Source: Albidovulum sp. (GTDB taxonomy: Bacteria > Pseudomonadota > Alphaproteobacteria > Rhodobacterales > Rhodobacteraceae). Taken from it: DNA of 64,000 bases. Shown one piece after another: positions 23,025 through 32,035 of this stretch. Positions within the stretch are counted from its first letter, which is position 1, and the number at the start of each line of letters is the position of its first letter. Made by a program: the position numbers and the translations under genes. Location: NCBI GenBank assembly GCA_020637635.1, contig JACKKB010000007.1, forward strand, positions 62,001 through 126,000, given 5' to 3'. The notes below the pieces were generated by a model, which saw only the letters and a program-made list of their open reading frames with translations, was not told the DNA's origin and ran no database searches.

Positions 23025-24818
23025 ATGCCAAGCGAGACTACTGCGGTCTTTTCCGACGGGATTTCCGCCAAGTCCGGAAATCTGCAACGATCACTTGACT
23101 GGCGCGGCGCGTTCTGGGTTGCGGCGGGCGTTCCGCCCCTCGTCCTGTTCTCGATCGGCGGGATCGCCGGTGTCGCGGGGCAGGCAGCCTACGTGGTCTG
23201 GATCATTTCGATGATCATGGGCTTTTCGCAATCGTTCACCTACGCCGAGATCGCCGGCATGTTCGGCAACAAGTCGGGCGGAACCTCGATCTACGGAGCG
23301 ACAGCCTGGCTGCGATATTCAAAGGTGATCGCGCCGCTTTCGGTCTGGTGCAACTGGTTCGCGTGGTCGCCGGTGCTGTCGCTCGGATGCGCCATCGCGG
23401 CGGGCTACATTCTGAACGCGCTCTTCGCGATCCCCGCAGCCGACAGTCAGATCGTGCTCGACTGGATCGCCGCCAACGGCGCCCAGTTTACCGCCGACAG
23501 CCAGGCGGTCGTCGACTACATGGCAGCGAATGCGGGGGTGTCCGTAGCGGACGCGATCTCCGCCGTCTCGACCACGGCGGCGGTCGACGCGCTCACCCCG
23601 GCAGCGCGCGTCTGGGAGGCCTTCAACGTCACGATTCCCGGCCTCGGCACGCTGCACTTCAACTCGACCTTCGTGATCGGCACCATTCTCATGCTGATCA
23701 TCTTCGCCATCCAGCATCGCGGCATCGCCTCGACCGCGCGAGCGCAGAAGATCCTGGCCGTCATCGTTCTGGTACCGCTCTTCCTTGTCGGCATCGTGCC
23801 GATCGTGACCGGCTCCATCGACTACATGAACGTCAGTGACGTCGTTCCGCCCTCGGTTGCCTACGGTGGCGATGTAGGATCGTGGAACATCGGCGGCTGG
23901 ACGCTTTTCCTGGGCGCCCTCTATATCGCGGCCTGGTCCACCTACGGCTTCGAAACCGCCGTCTGCTACACCGCCGAAATGAAGGACCCTGCAAGGGATA
24001 CCTTCAAGGCCATCTTCTTTTCCGGTCTGCTCTGCGTCATCTTCTACTTTCTGATCCCGTTCTCGTTCCAGGGCGTCTTCGGCGCGGCGGGCATGCTCGA
24101 TCCCGGAATCGTCGACGGAACCGGTATCGCCCATGCGCTGGGCTCGATGGTCAGTTCGTCCAATGCGATCAAGCAGGTTTTCGTGATCCTGATGATCATG
24201 GCGCTGTTCCTGGCGATCATGACCGCAATGGCGGGGTCTTCGCGGACGCTCTACCAGGGCTCGCGCGACGGCTGGCTGCCGAAGTATCTGAGCCACGTGA
24301 ACGATCACGGCGCGCCGACCAATGCCATGTGGACGGACCTCGGCTTCAACCTCTTCCTGCTGGCGCTCGCTTCGGATGCCGGCGGGTATTTCTACGTTCT
24401 GGCCATTTCGAACGTGGGTTACCTGACCTTCAACTTCCTCAATCTCAATGCCGGCTGGATACACCGGGTCGACTCGGGCCACGTCCACCGGCCGTGGAAG
24501 GCACCGACCGCGCTGATCGGGTTCAACACGCTGCTCGCCTTCGCCAACGCGCTCCTTCTCGGTGCCGGGGCGAAGGTCTGGGGCTACTCCGGCGCGCTTT
24601 GGTCGGGCATCGCCTTCGCGGCACTGATCATCCCGGTGTTCTGGTTCCGCCACTACGTTCAGGACAAGGGCAAGTTCCCGCCCGAGGCGCTGGAGGATCT
24701 GGGCCTGTCGGATGGCAGTCTTGGTGAACGCAAGGCGGGCTTCCTGCCCTATCTTGCGCTGATCGTCGGTGCGGCCATCGTCCTGTGGGCGAACTGGTTC
24801 TTCGTTCTGCCGGTCTGA
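23025..24818 (+). CDS. APC-superfamily permease with an enlarged extracytoplasmic loop
   Basis: The 597-residue protein has 12 or more membrane segments and an APC-type core (FSIGGIAGVAGQAAYVVW; NKSGGTSIYGATAWLRYSK). An insert of about 80 residues lies between hydrophobic segments at 135-215. It contains two near-identical blocks 18 residues apart (ADSQIVLDWIAANGA at 139-153 and ADSQAVVDYMAANAG at 157-171). Substrate is unknown; amines or amino acids linked to the TMAO/TMA pathway are likely from context. The ATG at 23025 has a strong AAAAGGAAA site, better than the upstream GTG. Confidence 0.75.
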   Translation: MPSETTAVFSDGISAKSGNLQRSLDWRGAFWVAAGVPPLVLFSIGGIAGVAGQAAYVVWIISMIMGFSQSFTYAEIAGMFGNKSGGTSIYGATAWLRYSKVIAPLSVWCNWFAWSPVLSLGCAIAAGYILNALFAIPAADSQIVLDWIAANGAQFTADSQAVVDYMAANAGVSVADAISAVSTTAAVDALTPAARVWEAFNVTIPGLGTLHFNSTFVIGTILMLIIFAIQHRGIASTARAQKILAVIVLVPLFLVGIVPIVTGSIDYMNVSDVVPPSVAYGGDVGSWNIGGWTLFLGALYIAAWSTYGFETAVCYTAEMKDPARDTFKAIFFSGLLCVIFYFLIPFSFQGVFGAAGMLDPGIVDGTGIAHALGSMVSSSNAIKQVFVILMIMALFLAIMTAMAGSSRTLYQGSRDGWLPKYLSHVNDHGAPTNAMWTDLGFNLFLLALASDAGGYFYVLAISNVGYLTFNFLNLNAGWIHRVDSGHVHRPWKAPTALIGFNTLLAFANALLLGAGAKVWGYSGALWSGIAFAALIIPVFWFRHYVQDKGKFPPEALEDLGLSDGSLGERKAGFLPYLALIVGAAIVLWANWFFVLPV

Positions 24819-24942
24819 CGCGCCGGTGTTCCGGAAATTGACGGGCGGCCCGCAACGGGCCGCCCGCTCGCGTTTCGCATCAGGCTGTTGAGTCACTGCG
24901 GAGTTCCGGCTTAACTGTGCGCACGGATTGGGGGGAACCCGC

Positions 24943-25671
24943 TTGACCACACGCATTGCTCCCTTCGCGGCCCACGAACCGCCCGGCACCTCTGTCAGCG
25001 CCACCGTGCAAGGCGTGATCGACACCATCTTCGCCCGGATCAAGGCGAAGGAGTACGAGGTCGACGAGCGGCTGCCGTCGGAGCGGACGCTCGCCGCCGA
25101 ACTGGGTGTCGCGCGCAACACGGTCCGCGAGGCGCTGGATGTGCTCGAGACCCGCCGCGTCATCCGACGCCGGGCGGGCAGCGGCAGCTTCGTGACCTAT
25201 GAAAGCGAACTCGGCCGCAATGCCGCGCCCTCGGCACTCGCCTCGAACACAAGCCCGCTCCATCACCTGGTCGTTCGCGGCATCCTAGAGCCGGAAATGG
25301 TTCGGCTCGCCATCATCAACATGACGCCGCGCCAGATCGAGGCACTGGGCGAAACGCTTTCGCAGATGGAGCAGGTTCACACCGACGCCGCCGCCTTTTC
25401 GCGGCAGGAAGAAGAACTCTACCGGCAGATCGCGCAAGGCACCGGCAACCCGCTTCTGGCCGCCTGTTACGAACTGACGATCGATGCCTGCCGCCAGAAT
25501 TTCCGCTCGGCCCTTTTGCGGCGGCATCTTACGCCGAAACGGATCGGCGACTATCAGCAGCGTTACAACACGCTGTTCAATGCGATTGCATCGCGCGATA
25601 TCGAGGCCGCCGTCGAGTTCATCAAGCTGCATCTGATCGAGGAGCAGAAGCTGCTGCTGCAGGAGGCCTGA
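24943..25671 (+). CDS. GntR/FadR-family transcriptional regulator
   Basis: From a TTG start at 24943, preceded by GGGGGGAA, the product is 242 residues. A winged-helix GntR domain is at about 25-95 (RLPSERTLAAELGVARNTVREALDVLETRRVI), and a C-terminal FCD-type all-helical ligand domain covers about 100-240. FadR-type regulators commonly bind TTGGT/ACCAA-like repeats, and such repeats lie upstream of tmm about 1.4 kb away. It follows the APC permease and may regulate permease, tmm or both. Confidence 0.78.
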   Translation: MTTRIAPFAAHEPPGTSVSATVQGVIDTIFARIKAKEYEVDERLPSERTLAAELGVARNTVREALDVLETRRVIRRRAGSGSFVTYESELGRNAAPSALASNTSPLHHLVVRGILEPEMVRLAIINMTPRQIEALGETLSQMEQVHTDAAAFSRQEEELYRQIAQGTGNPLLAACYELTIDACRQNFRSALLRRHLTPKRIGDYQQRYNTLFNAIASRDIEAAVEFIKLHLIEEQKLLLQEA

Positions 25672-25673
25672 GA

Positions 25674-26969
25674 TCAGGGACTGCGCCGCGACAGCGGCGT
25701 GGTGAGTTTTGCCTTCGCCTGGCGCTGATCCCACATTTGGCCCAGCTCCACCATCTGCTCCTTCAGCAGCCCGCCATGCCGGTTCAGCCAGGCCGGGATC
25801 GACCCGAACTCGACGATGCGCGCGCGGCGGTCGCGGATCTGCACGACGGGCCAATCGCCGACCAGCGCATTGTCGATGCCGAAAATCTCCGCGCCCCACC
25901 AGCGCGCAGGCCCGAAGGCATGCATGACCGCACCAGATTGCTTCATCGCGGCGAGCACCGAAACCGAGGCCACGCTGCCCGCCCGTTCGACTGCCATCCG
26001 CCAGATATCGAGAATGGCGGCGTATTCCCAGGAAACCGCCGTCCAGCTCTGGGGAAATCGGCGCTCGTACTCGATGAAGAAATCCTTGGGACGATTGAAG
26101 AAGAACGCCTTTTCGGCGAGCGCCGGATCGTCGAAATCGGGGAACTGAAAGACGAAGCCTTCCATGAAGCCCGGCGAGGTTCTGGCGATGAGCCGCGGAT
26201 AGGCGTCGAGGGTGCAGGACAGAAGCTGCCCACTGAACCCGGCTGCATGGGCCGCCTCGGTCAGGGCATGGACCATGGGAGTGTAGCTGGTGCACCAGCA
26301 CAGGATATCGGGGTCCTCGGCCATCATGGCGCGGACCATACCGGCTGCATCGCTCTCTCGCGGGTCGTAGCTGATTTCCTTCACCACGGAAATGCCCGCC
26401 GCCCCGCAGGCCGCGCGATAGGTCGCGATCGAGGGCAGCCCCAGGGCATCGGTCTGGGAACAAAGCGCAATCCGGCGCAGACCTGGCTTGGTGCGGGCCA
26501 GCCAGTCGATTCCGGTGACATTGTAGATCGGATGCGATTCACTCGGGGCAATCAGATAGGGCGTGTCCGGCGACAGGTCGCTTGGCAAGAGCGTGGCCGT
26601 GAGCAGCTTGCGATCCGTCAGAAAGTCGATCACCGGCGCCAGGATATCGCCTCCCAGCGTCAGGAGCATCTTGACGTCGTGATCCTGGACGAGCCTTCGA
26701 ACCCCTTCAAGCGCCAGTGCCGGGTCATATCCGCAATCGAAGGGCACCAGGCGGAGGCGATGCCGGCGACCGGCCAGGGCCAACCCGCCGACGCGATTGA
26801 CGCTGTCGGTCCAGATCTGGCACCCGTGCAGCCCCGGCAGGCCCCAGGATTGCACCGGACCGGACAGCGGCGCCAGAAAACCGATGTTGATCGTGTCGGC
26901 CACTCCGGCGGTCAACCGTGGCAGCGCGCCCCTCACGGCTAGCCTGTGCGCGAAACTTCCTGAACTCAT
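25674..26969 (-). CDS. Type I periplasmic-binding-fold protein without an evident signal peptide
   Basis: The 431-residue product (ATG at 26969) matches the urea/short-chain-amide/branched-chain amino acid receptor family: INIGFLAPLSGPVQSWGLPG at the start of the fold, then VNRVGGLALAGR and LLTLGGDILAPVIDFL. Neither this start nor the longer one at 27020 gives a normal Sec signal peptide, so the protein may stay in the cytoplasm, as AmiC does, and sense a small amide or amine. It is convergent with the GntR gene and divergent from tmm. If a signal peptide was overlooked it would be an ABC binding protein, but no permease genes are adjacent. Confidence 0.65.
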   Translation of the reverse strand: MSSGSFAHRLAVRGALPRLTAGVADTINIGFLAPLSGPVQSWGLPGLHGCQIWTDSVNRVGGLALAGRRHRLRLVPFDCGYDPALALEGVRRLVQDHDVKMLLTLGGDILAPVIDFLTDRKLLTATLLPSDLSPDTPYLIAPSESHPIYNVTGIDWLARTKPGLRRIALCSQTDALGLPSIATYRAACGAAGISVVKEISYDPRESDAAGMVRAMMAEDPDILCWCTSYTPMVHALTEAAHAAGFSGQLLSCTLDAYPRLIARTSPGFMEGFVFQFPDFDDPALAEKAFFFNRPKDFFIEYERRFPQSWTAVSWEYAAILDIWRMAVERAGSVASVSVLAAMKQSGAVMHAFGPARWWGAEIFGIDNALVGDWPVVQIRDRRARIVEFGSIPAWLNRHGGLLKEQMVELGQMWDQRQAKAKLTTPLSRRSP

Positions 26970-27074
26970 GACGGGCAGACTAGGAGTATCCTTGCCGATG
27001 GATAGCCTCAATCGACACATTATTATCCTCAGGCAAATTTATTTATTGACACGGAGAGAACCGGTTGGCCAAAC

Positions 27075-27121
27075 TGGTCCGAACCAAAAGCACCAGATCA
27101 AGGCAAATTGGTTCAAACCGG
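27075..27121. promoter_or_regulatory. Candidate GntR-type operators upstream of tmm
   Basis: Two related inverted repeats lie in the tmm leader: TGGT-CCGA-ACCA (27075-27086, perfect) and TTGGT-TCAA-ACCGG (27108-27121, near-perfect). A further related run ACCGGTTGGCC...ACTGGT overlaps 27060-27078. Such TGGT/ACCA pairs are typical of FadR-subfamily GntR operators. The second overlaps the region just before the ribosome site, so binding would block transcription or early elongation. Assignment to the neighbouring GntR gene is inference. Confidence 0.45.
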
Positions 27122-27133
27122 CAGGAGGTTGAC

Positions 27134-28489
27134 GTGAGGAAACGCGTGGCGATCATTGGCGCAGGCCCGTCCGGGCTGGCGCAGTTGCGGGCCTTTCAAT
27201 CCGCAGCAAGGGACGGGGTCGAGATCCCCGAGATTGTCTGCTTCGAAAAGCAGGCGAACTGGGGCGGGCTCTGGAACTACACCTGGCGCACCGGCCTCGA
27301 CGAACACGGTGAGCCGGTGCATTGCTCGATGTATCGCTACCTCTGGTCGAACGGTCCCAAGGAGGGCCTCGAATTCGCCGACTATTCGTTCGAGGAGCAT
27401 TTCGGCAAGCAGATCGCCAGCTATCCGCCGCGCGCGGTGCTCTTCGACTATATCGAAGGCCGGGTGAAGAAGGCGGGCGTGCGCGACCTGATCCGCTTCT
27501 CGACCACGATCCGGATGGTCCGGTACAACGCGGACAAGGGCAATTTCACCGTCACCGCGCATGACCTCAAGGCCGACCGGATGTACGAGGAGGAGTTTGA
27601 CAACGTCATCGTCGCCTCCGGCCATTTCTCCGTTCCCAACGTCCCGGAATATCCCGGCTTCGACAAGTTCAACGGTCGTGTGCTGCACGCGCACGACTTC
27701 CGCGACGCCCGCGAATTCGCTGGCAAGGATCTGCTGCTGCTCGGGTCCTCCTATTCGGCCGAGGATATCGGCTCGCAATGCTGGAAATACGGCGCCAAGT
27801 CGATCACGACCGCCTACCGGCATGCGCCCATGGGGTTCAAGTGGCCTGCGAACTGGAAGGAAGTCGAGAAGCTCGAGCGCGTGGACGCGAACACCGCCTA
27901 TTTCTCGGACGGGTCGTCAAGGAAGGTCGATGCGATCATCCTCTGCACCGGCTACAAGCACCACTTCCCCTTCCTGCCCGACGATCTGAGGCTCAAGACC
28001 GCGAACCGCCTTGCGACCGCCGACCTCTACAAGGGCGTTGCATGGGTCCACAATCCGAAGCTCTTCTATCTCGGCATGCAGGACCAGTGGTTCACGTTCA
28101 ACATGTTCGACGCCCAGGCCTGGTGGGTGCGCGATGCGATCATGGGCCGGATCGCGATTCCCTCCGACAGGAAGGCGCTCTTGAATGACGTCAAGCAACG
28201 TGTCGCCGCCGAGGATGCGGGCAAGGACGCGCATGACGCGATCCATTACCAGGGCGAATACGTCAAGGAGCTGATCGCCGAGACCGATTATCCAAGCTTC
28301 GACGTCGATGGAGCCTGCGAGGCCTTCTACGAATGGAAGGACCACAAGAAGGAGGACATCATGGGCTTCCGCAACAACCGCTACCGGTCGGTGATCACCG
28401 GCACGATGGCGCCCCTGCATCATACGCCGTGGAAAGACGCGCTCGACGATTCGATGTCGGCCTACCTTCGGGAGGAGCTTGTCGTCTGA
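27134..28489 (+). CDS. tmm: Trimethylamine monooxygenase
   Basis: The 451-residue flavin-containing monooxygenase begins at a GTG with an ideal AGGAGG site 5 bases upstream. The FAD motif is GAGPSG (9-14), the NADPH site lies around LLLGSSYSAED, and the FMO-type fingerprint is FNGRVLHAHDF. The block WNYTWRTGLDEHGEPVH and the following SMYRYLWSNGPKE are characteristic of bacterial Tmm. It oxidises trimethylamine to TMAO with NADPH and oxygen, and may oxidise dimethyl sulfide to DMSO. It feeds tdm in this island. The upstream region holds candidate GntR operators, and a terminator follows. Confidence 0.9.
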   Translation: MRKRVAIIGAGPSGLAQLRAFQSAARDGVEIPEIVCFEKQANWGGLWNYTWRTGLDEHGEPVHCSMYRYLWSNGPKEGLEFADYSFEEHFGKQIASYPPRAVLFDYIEGRVKKAGVRDLIRFSTTIRMVRYNADKGNFTVTAHDLKADRMYEEEFDNVIVASGHFSVPNVPEYPGFDKFNGRVLHAHDFRDAREFAGKDLLLLGSSYSAEDIGSQCWKYGAKSITTAYRHAPMGFKWPANWKEVEKLERVDANTAYFSDGSSRKVDAIILCTGYKHHFPFLPDDLRLKTANRLATADLYKGVAWVHNPKLFYLGMQDQWFTFNMFDAQAWWVRDAIMGRIAIPSDRKALLNDVKQRVAAEDAGKDAHDAIHYQGEYVKELIAETDYPSFDVDGACEAFYEWKDHKKEDIMGFRNNRYRSVITGTMAPLHHTPWKDALDDSMSAYLREELVV

Positions 28490-28538
28490 ACGGCGCACCT
28501 CGGATTCCCTGCAGCTTTTCTCCCCGAGCTGCAACTTC

Positions 28539-28569
28539 CCCAGCAGGTCTGACGACCTGCTGGGCTTTT
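28539..28569 (+). terminator. Rho-independent terminator after tmm
   Basis: A perfect 11-base stem CCCAGCAGGTC / GACCTGCTGGG with a TGAC loop is followed by CTTTT. It lies 50 bases after the tmm stop on the plus strand and is the clearest intrinsic terminator in the window. Confidence 0.85.
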
Positions 28570-28859
28570 CGATTCAGGGTGGGGCACGAGCGCCACGCGA
28601 AAGGAACGGCTGGCGCAGAAGCCCAGCGATCTCGCCGGGGTGAGCCGTCAATTTCTAGAGGCAATCCGGCAAACAACCGTTTGACCAACGAGAATAATAT
28701 TTTATCATTGGGAATGATTGAGCAAACTATGGGATGGCCCGCTCACAGGAATCTCGCGTCAGCCGACGTCCGACGGATAGATCCGCTGCAAAATATCCCT
28801 TCACTCGCAAGCGTGCCCGGTTGACCGGCGCCGCCCGCAACAAACCCAGAGGAAATCAA
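28570..28859 (+). promoter_or_regulatory. Leader region of fhs with a putative promoter
   Basis: No gene is seen between the tmm terminator and fhs. A possible sigma-70-type promoter is TTGACC (28681-28686) and TATCAT (28703-28708), with a 16-base spacer, each matching the consensus at five of six positions. It would give a leader of about 145 bases. No riboswitch consensus was recognised in the leader. An AGAGGAAAT ribosome site precedes the fhs ATG. Confidence 0.45.
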
Positions 28860-30536
28860 ATGGCATTCAAGACCGACATCGAGATTGCGCGCGAGGCGAA
28901 GAAGAAGCCGATCGTGGAGATTGGCAAGAAGCTGGGGATCCCGTCCGAGCATCTTCTGCCTTACGGGCATGACAAGGCGAAGGTCAGCCAGGACTTCATC
29001 CGTTCGCTCGAGGGTCGTCCGGACGGCAAGCTTGTTCTGGTGACGGCGATCAACCCGACGCCTGCGGGCGAGGGCAAGACGACGACGACGGTGGGCCTTG
29101 GCGACGGTCTGAACCGGATCGGCAAGAAGGCGGTGATCTGCATCCGCGAGGCCTCGCTCGGGCCGAACTTCGGGATGAAGGGCGGTGCGGCGGGCGGCGG
29201 CATGGCCCAGGTCGTGCCGATGGAGGAGATGAACCTTCACTTCACCGGCGACTTTCACGCGATCACGAGCGCGCACAACCTCTTGTCGGCGATGATCGAC
29301 AACCACATCTACTGGGGCAACGCGCTCGAGATCGACGCCCGTCGGGTGGTTTGGCGGCGGGTGATGGACATGAACGACCGGGCGCTGCGCGATATCGTGG
29401 TCAACCTCGGCGGTGTCTCGAACGGCTTCCCGCGCCAGACCGGGTTCGACATCACGGTTGCGTCCGAGGTGATGGCGATCCTGTGCCTGTCGACGGATCT
29501 GGAGGATCTTCAGAAGCGGCTCGGCGACATCGTCGTCGCCTACCGCCGCGACAAGTCGCCGATCTACTGCCGCGACATCAAGGCGGACGGCGCGATGACG
29601 GTTCTTCTGAAGGACGCGATGCAGCCGAACCTGGTGCAGACGCTGGAGAACAATCCCGCCTTCGTGCATGGCGGCCCGTTTGCCAACATCGCCCATGGCT
29701 GCAACTCGGTGATCGCCACGAAGACGGCGCTGAAGCTCGGCGAGTATGTGGTGACCGAGGCCGGCTTCGGCGCCGATCTCGGGGCGGAGAAGTTCTTCGA
29801 CATCAAGTGCCGGAAGGCGGGTCTCAAGCCTGCGGCGGCGGTGATCGTGGCGACCGTGCGGGCGATGAAGATGAACGGCGGCGTGGCCAAGGCCGATCTC
29901 GGCGCGGAGAACATCGAGGCGGTGAAGAAGGGCTGTGCCAACCTTGGCCGTCACATTGCCAACGTGAAGGGGTTCGGCGTGCCGGTCGTCGTGGCGATCA
30001 ACCACTTCGTCAGCGACACCGAGGCCGAGATCCGGGCGGTCAAGGACTATGTCGCGCAGCAGGGGTCCGAGGCGATCCTGTGCAAGCACTGGGCGCAGGG
30101 TTCGGCCGGGATCGAGGATCTGGCGAGGAAGGTGGTGCAGCTTGCCGAGGGCGGCAGCGCCAATTTCGCGCCGCTCTACCCCGACGAGATGCCGCTTTTC
30201 CAGAAGGTCGAGACCATCGCCAAGCGCATCTATCATGCCGACGAGGTGCTGGCCGACAAGCAGGTCCGCGACCAGCTTCACGCCTGGGAGAAGGCCGGCT
30301 ACGGCCACCTGCCGATCTGCATGGCCAAGACCCAGTACAGCTTTACCACCGACCCCAACGTGCGGGGCGCGCCCACGGGCCATTCGGTGCCGGTGCGCGA
30401 GGTGCGTCTTTCGGCCGGGGCCGGGTTCATCGTCGTCATCTGCGGCGAGATCATGACCATGCCGGGCCTGCCCAAGGTGCCGTCGGCCGAGGTGATCCGG
30501 CTGAACGACGCGGGCCAGGTCGAGGGCCTGTTCTGA
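28860..30536 (+). CDS. fhs: Formate-tetrahydrofolate ligase
   Basis: The 558-residue enzyme interconverts formate, ATP and THF with 10-formyl-THF. The nucleotide-binding loop is TPAGEGKTTT (67-76), followed by the conserved FGMKGGAAGGGMAQV and LSTDLEDLQKRL regions. Length and start (MAFKTDIEIA with AGAGGAAAT) fit the family. Placed after tmm and before folD, it probably runs toward formate, yielding ATP from the methyl groups released by Dmm, Tdm and Mgd. Confidence 0.92.
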   Translation: MAFKTDIEIAREAKKKPIVEIGKKLGIPSEHLLPYGHDKAKVSQDFIRSLEGRPDGKLVLVTAINPTPAGEGKTTTTVGLGDGLNRIGKKAVICIREASLGPNFGMKGGAAGGGMAQVVPMEEMNLHFTGDFHAITSAHNLLSAMIDNHIYWGNALEIDARRVVWRRVMDMNDRALRDIVVNLGGVSNGFPRQTGFDITVASEVMAILCLSTDLEDLQKRLGDIVVAYRRDKSPIYCRDIKADGAMTVLLKDAMQPNLVQTLENNPAFVHGGPFANIAHGCNSVIATKTALKLGEYVVTEAGFGADLGAEKFFDIKCRKAGLKPAAAVIVATVRAMKMNGGVAKADLGAENIEAVKKGCANLGRHIANVKGFGVPVVVAINHFVSDTEAEIRAVKDYVAQQGSEAILCKHWAQGSAGIEDLARKVVQLAEGGSANFAPLYPDEMPLFQKVETIAKRIYHADEVLADKQVRDQLHAWEKAGYGHLPICMAKTQYSFTTDPNVRGAPTGHSVPVREVRLSAGAGFIVVICGEIMTMPGLPKVPSAEVIRLNDAGQVEGLF

Positions 30537-30561
30537 TGCGGGGCGCCACCGGGCGCGGCGA

Positions 30562-30602
30562 GGGGGGCTTCGCGCCCCCCGGTCCATCGGAAGCCGATGG
30601 AC
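30562..30602. repeat. Double hairpin between fhs and folD (REP-like)
   Basis: Two perfect hairpins sit side by side: GGGGGGC-TTCGC-GCCCCCC (30562-30580) and GTCCATCGG-AAG-CCGATGGAC (30582-30602). They are followed by GCGGGGTATTTGACAACGAAG, which resembles the tail of an intergenic repeat I recall from many Rhodobacteraceae genomes. Transcription may pass through to folD, so this could be an attenuator or mRNA-stability element rather than a full terminator. Confidence 0.5.
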
Positions 30603-30653
30603 GCCCCCCGCGGGGTATTTGACAACGAAGAAGCGGCGACCGGGGAGAGCGGC

Positions 30654-31544
30654 ATGGGCGCGACGATCATTGACGGCAAGGCCTTTGCGGCGAAGGTGCG
30701 CGGGCAGGTGGCGGAGCATGTCGCGCGTCTGAAGGCGGCGCACGGGCTGACCCCGGGCCTTGCCGTGGTCCTGGTCGGCGAGGATCCCGCGAGCGAGGTC
30801 TACGTGCGCTCCAAGGGCAAGCAGACGGTCGAGGCGGGCATGGCCTCGTTCGAACACAGGCTTGCGGCCGACACCTCCGAGGCGGACCTCCTGGCGCTGA
30901 TCGACCGGCTGAACGCCGATCCGCAGGTTCACGGCATTCTCGTGCAGCTGCCGCTGCCGAAGCATCTGAACGCGGAGCTGGTGATCAACCGGATCGACCC
31001 GGCGAAGGATGTCGACGGCTTTCACATCTCGAACGTGGGCCTGCTTGGCACCGGGCAGAAGTCGATGGTGCCCTGCACGCCCCTGGGCTGCCTGATGATG
31101 CTGCGCGACCTGCACGGCAGGCTTGCCGGGATGGAGGCGGTCGTGGTCGGGCGGTCCAACATCGTCGGCAAGCCGATGGCGCAGCTGCTTCTGGGCGACA
31201 GCTGCACGGTGACGATCGCGCATTCGCGGACGAAGGATCTGGGCGCGGTGTGCCGCCGGGCCGACATCCTCGTCGCCGCCGTCGGCCGGCCCGGGATGAT
31301 CCCCGGCGACTGGGTCAAGCCCGGCGCGACGGTGATCGACGTCGGCATCAACCGGGTCGAGAAGGCCGGCAAGCAGGTTCTCGTCGGCGACGTCGACTTC
31401 GACAGCTGCGCGAAGGTCGCAGGAGCGATCACGCCGGTGCCCGGCGGCGTCGGGCCGATGACCATCGCCTGCCTGCTCGCCAACACCCTGACCGCCGCAT
31501 GCCGCGCAAACGGCCTGAACGAACCCGAGGGGCTCACCGCGTGA
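30654..31544 (+). CDS. folD: Bifunctional methylene-THF dehydrogenase / methenyl-THF cyclohydrolase
   Basis: The 296-residue product is a standard FolD. It has the YVRSKGKQ segment carrying the catalytic lysine, the VQLPLPKHLN region, the VGRSNIVGKP NADP motif and the C-terminal PVPGGVGPMTI block. It oxidises 5,10-methylene-THF, the form delivered by the dmm, mgd and tdm folate domains, to 10-formyl-THF for Fhs. The ATG at 30654 (MGATIIDGK) matches the family; the longer in-frame start overlaps the hairpin repeat and is rejected. Confidence 0.92.
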   Translation: MGATIIDGKAFAAKVRGQVAEHVARLKAAHGLTPGLAVVLVGEDPASEVYVRSKGKQTVEAGMASFEHRLAADTSEADLLALIDRLNADPQVHGILVQLPLPKHLNAELVINRIDPAKDVDGFHISNVGLLGTGQKSMVPCTPLGCLMMLRDLHGRLAGMEAVVVGRSNIVGKPMAQLLLGDSCTVTIAHSRTKDLGAVCRRADILVAAVGRPGMIPGDWVKPGATVIDVGINRVEKAGKQVLVGDVDFDSCAKVAGAITPVPGGVGPMTIACLLANTLTAACRANGLNEPEGLTA

Positions 31545-31612
31545 GGGGTTTGCGTTGAGAAAGTAAGGACGGAACGAAATAACCATTCAGCGTAAACCCG
31601 TGCCCTCTGAAG

Positions 31613-32035
31613 TCAGATCGTGCCTTGCAGAAGGGCGATCAGCGTGCCCTCCGTCTCCGACCGCCACCTCGGCCGTCACGATGGTCAGCCGCTTGCCTGC
31701 CTTGCACCACGCTTCCGGTCGCGAAAGAGCCGCGTGCCGGCGGCGGGGCCAGCAGGTTGATCTTCATCTCCACCGTCATCACCTCGGCCTCTGCGGCCAT
31801 CAGCGTGGCGCGCTGCATAGCCCGCAGCGGTGTCGCCGAGCGCGAAGGTCAGCGCCGCGTGGCCGACGCCGTGTTGCTGGCGCGCGCCAGAGCCAGGATC
31901 GGCGATGTCAGCATGCACCTGCCCGGAGGAGAGCGCCGCGATTTCTGCGCCGAAGGTGGCCATCATCTTCTGGCGCGCGAAGCTGTCCCGCACCTTGTCC
32001 TCGATCGCGCGGGGCAGGGGATCGGCGCGGGGCAT
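31613..32035 (-). pseudogene. PaaI-type hotdog thioesterase, interrupted by frameshifts
   Basis: Starting at MPRADPLPRAIEDKVRDSF (ATG at 32035), the frame gives a recognisable hotdog thioesterase N terminus with GARQQHGVGHAALTFALGD. The reading then jumps frames: AAEAEVMTVEMKINLLAP, KAGKRLTIVTAEV and a final SETEGTLIALLQGTI stop all lie in different frames. At least three single-base indels are needed to join them. The family acts on acyl-CoA thioesters. The gene is either decayed or damaged by sequence errors; the conserved protein pieces favour errors. Confidence 0.6.

Noticed and set aside
28570..28859. Possible riboswitch in the fhs leader
   Set aside because: No match to a known aptamer consensus was recognised; only a promoter-like sequence was kept.
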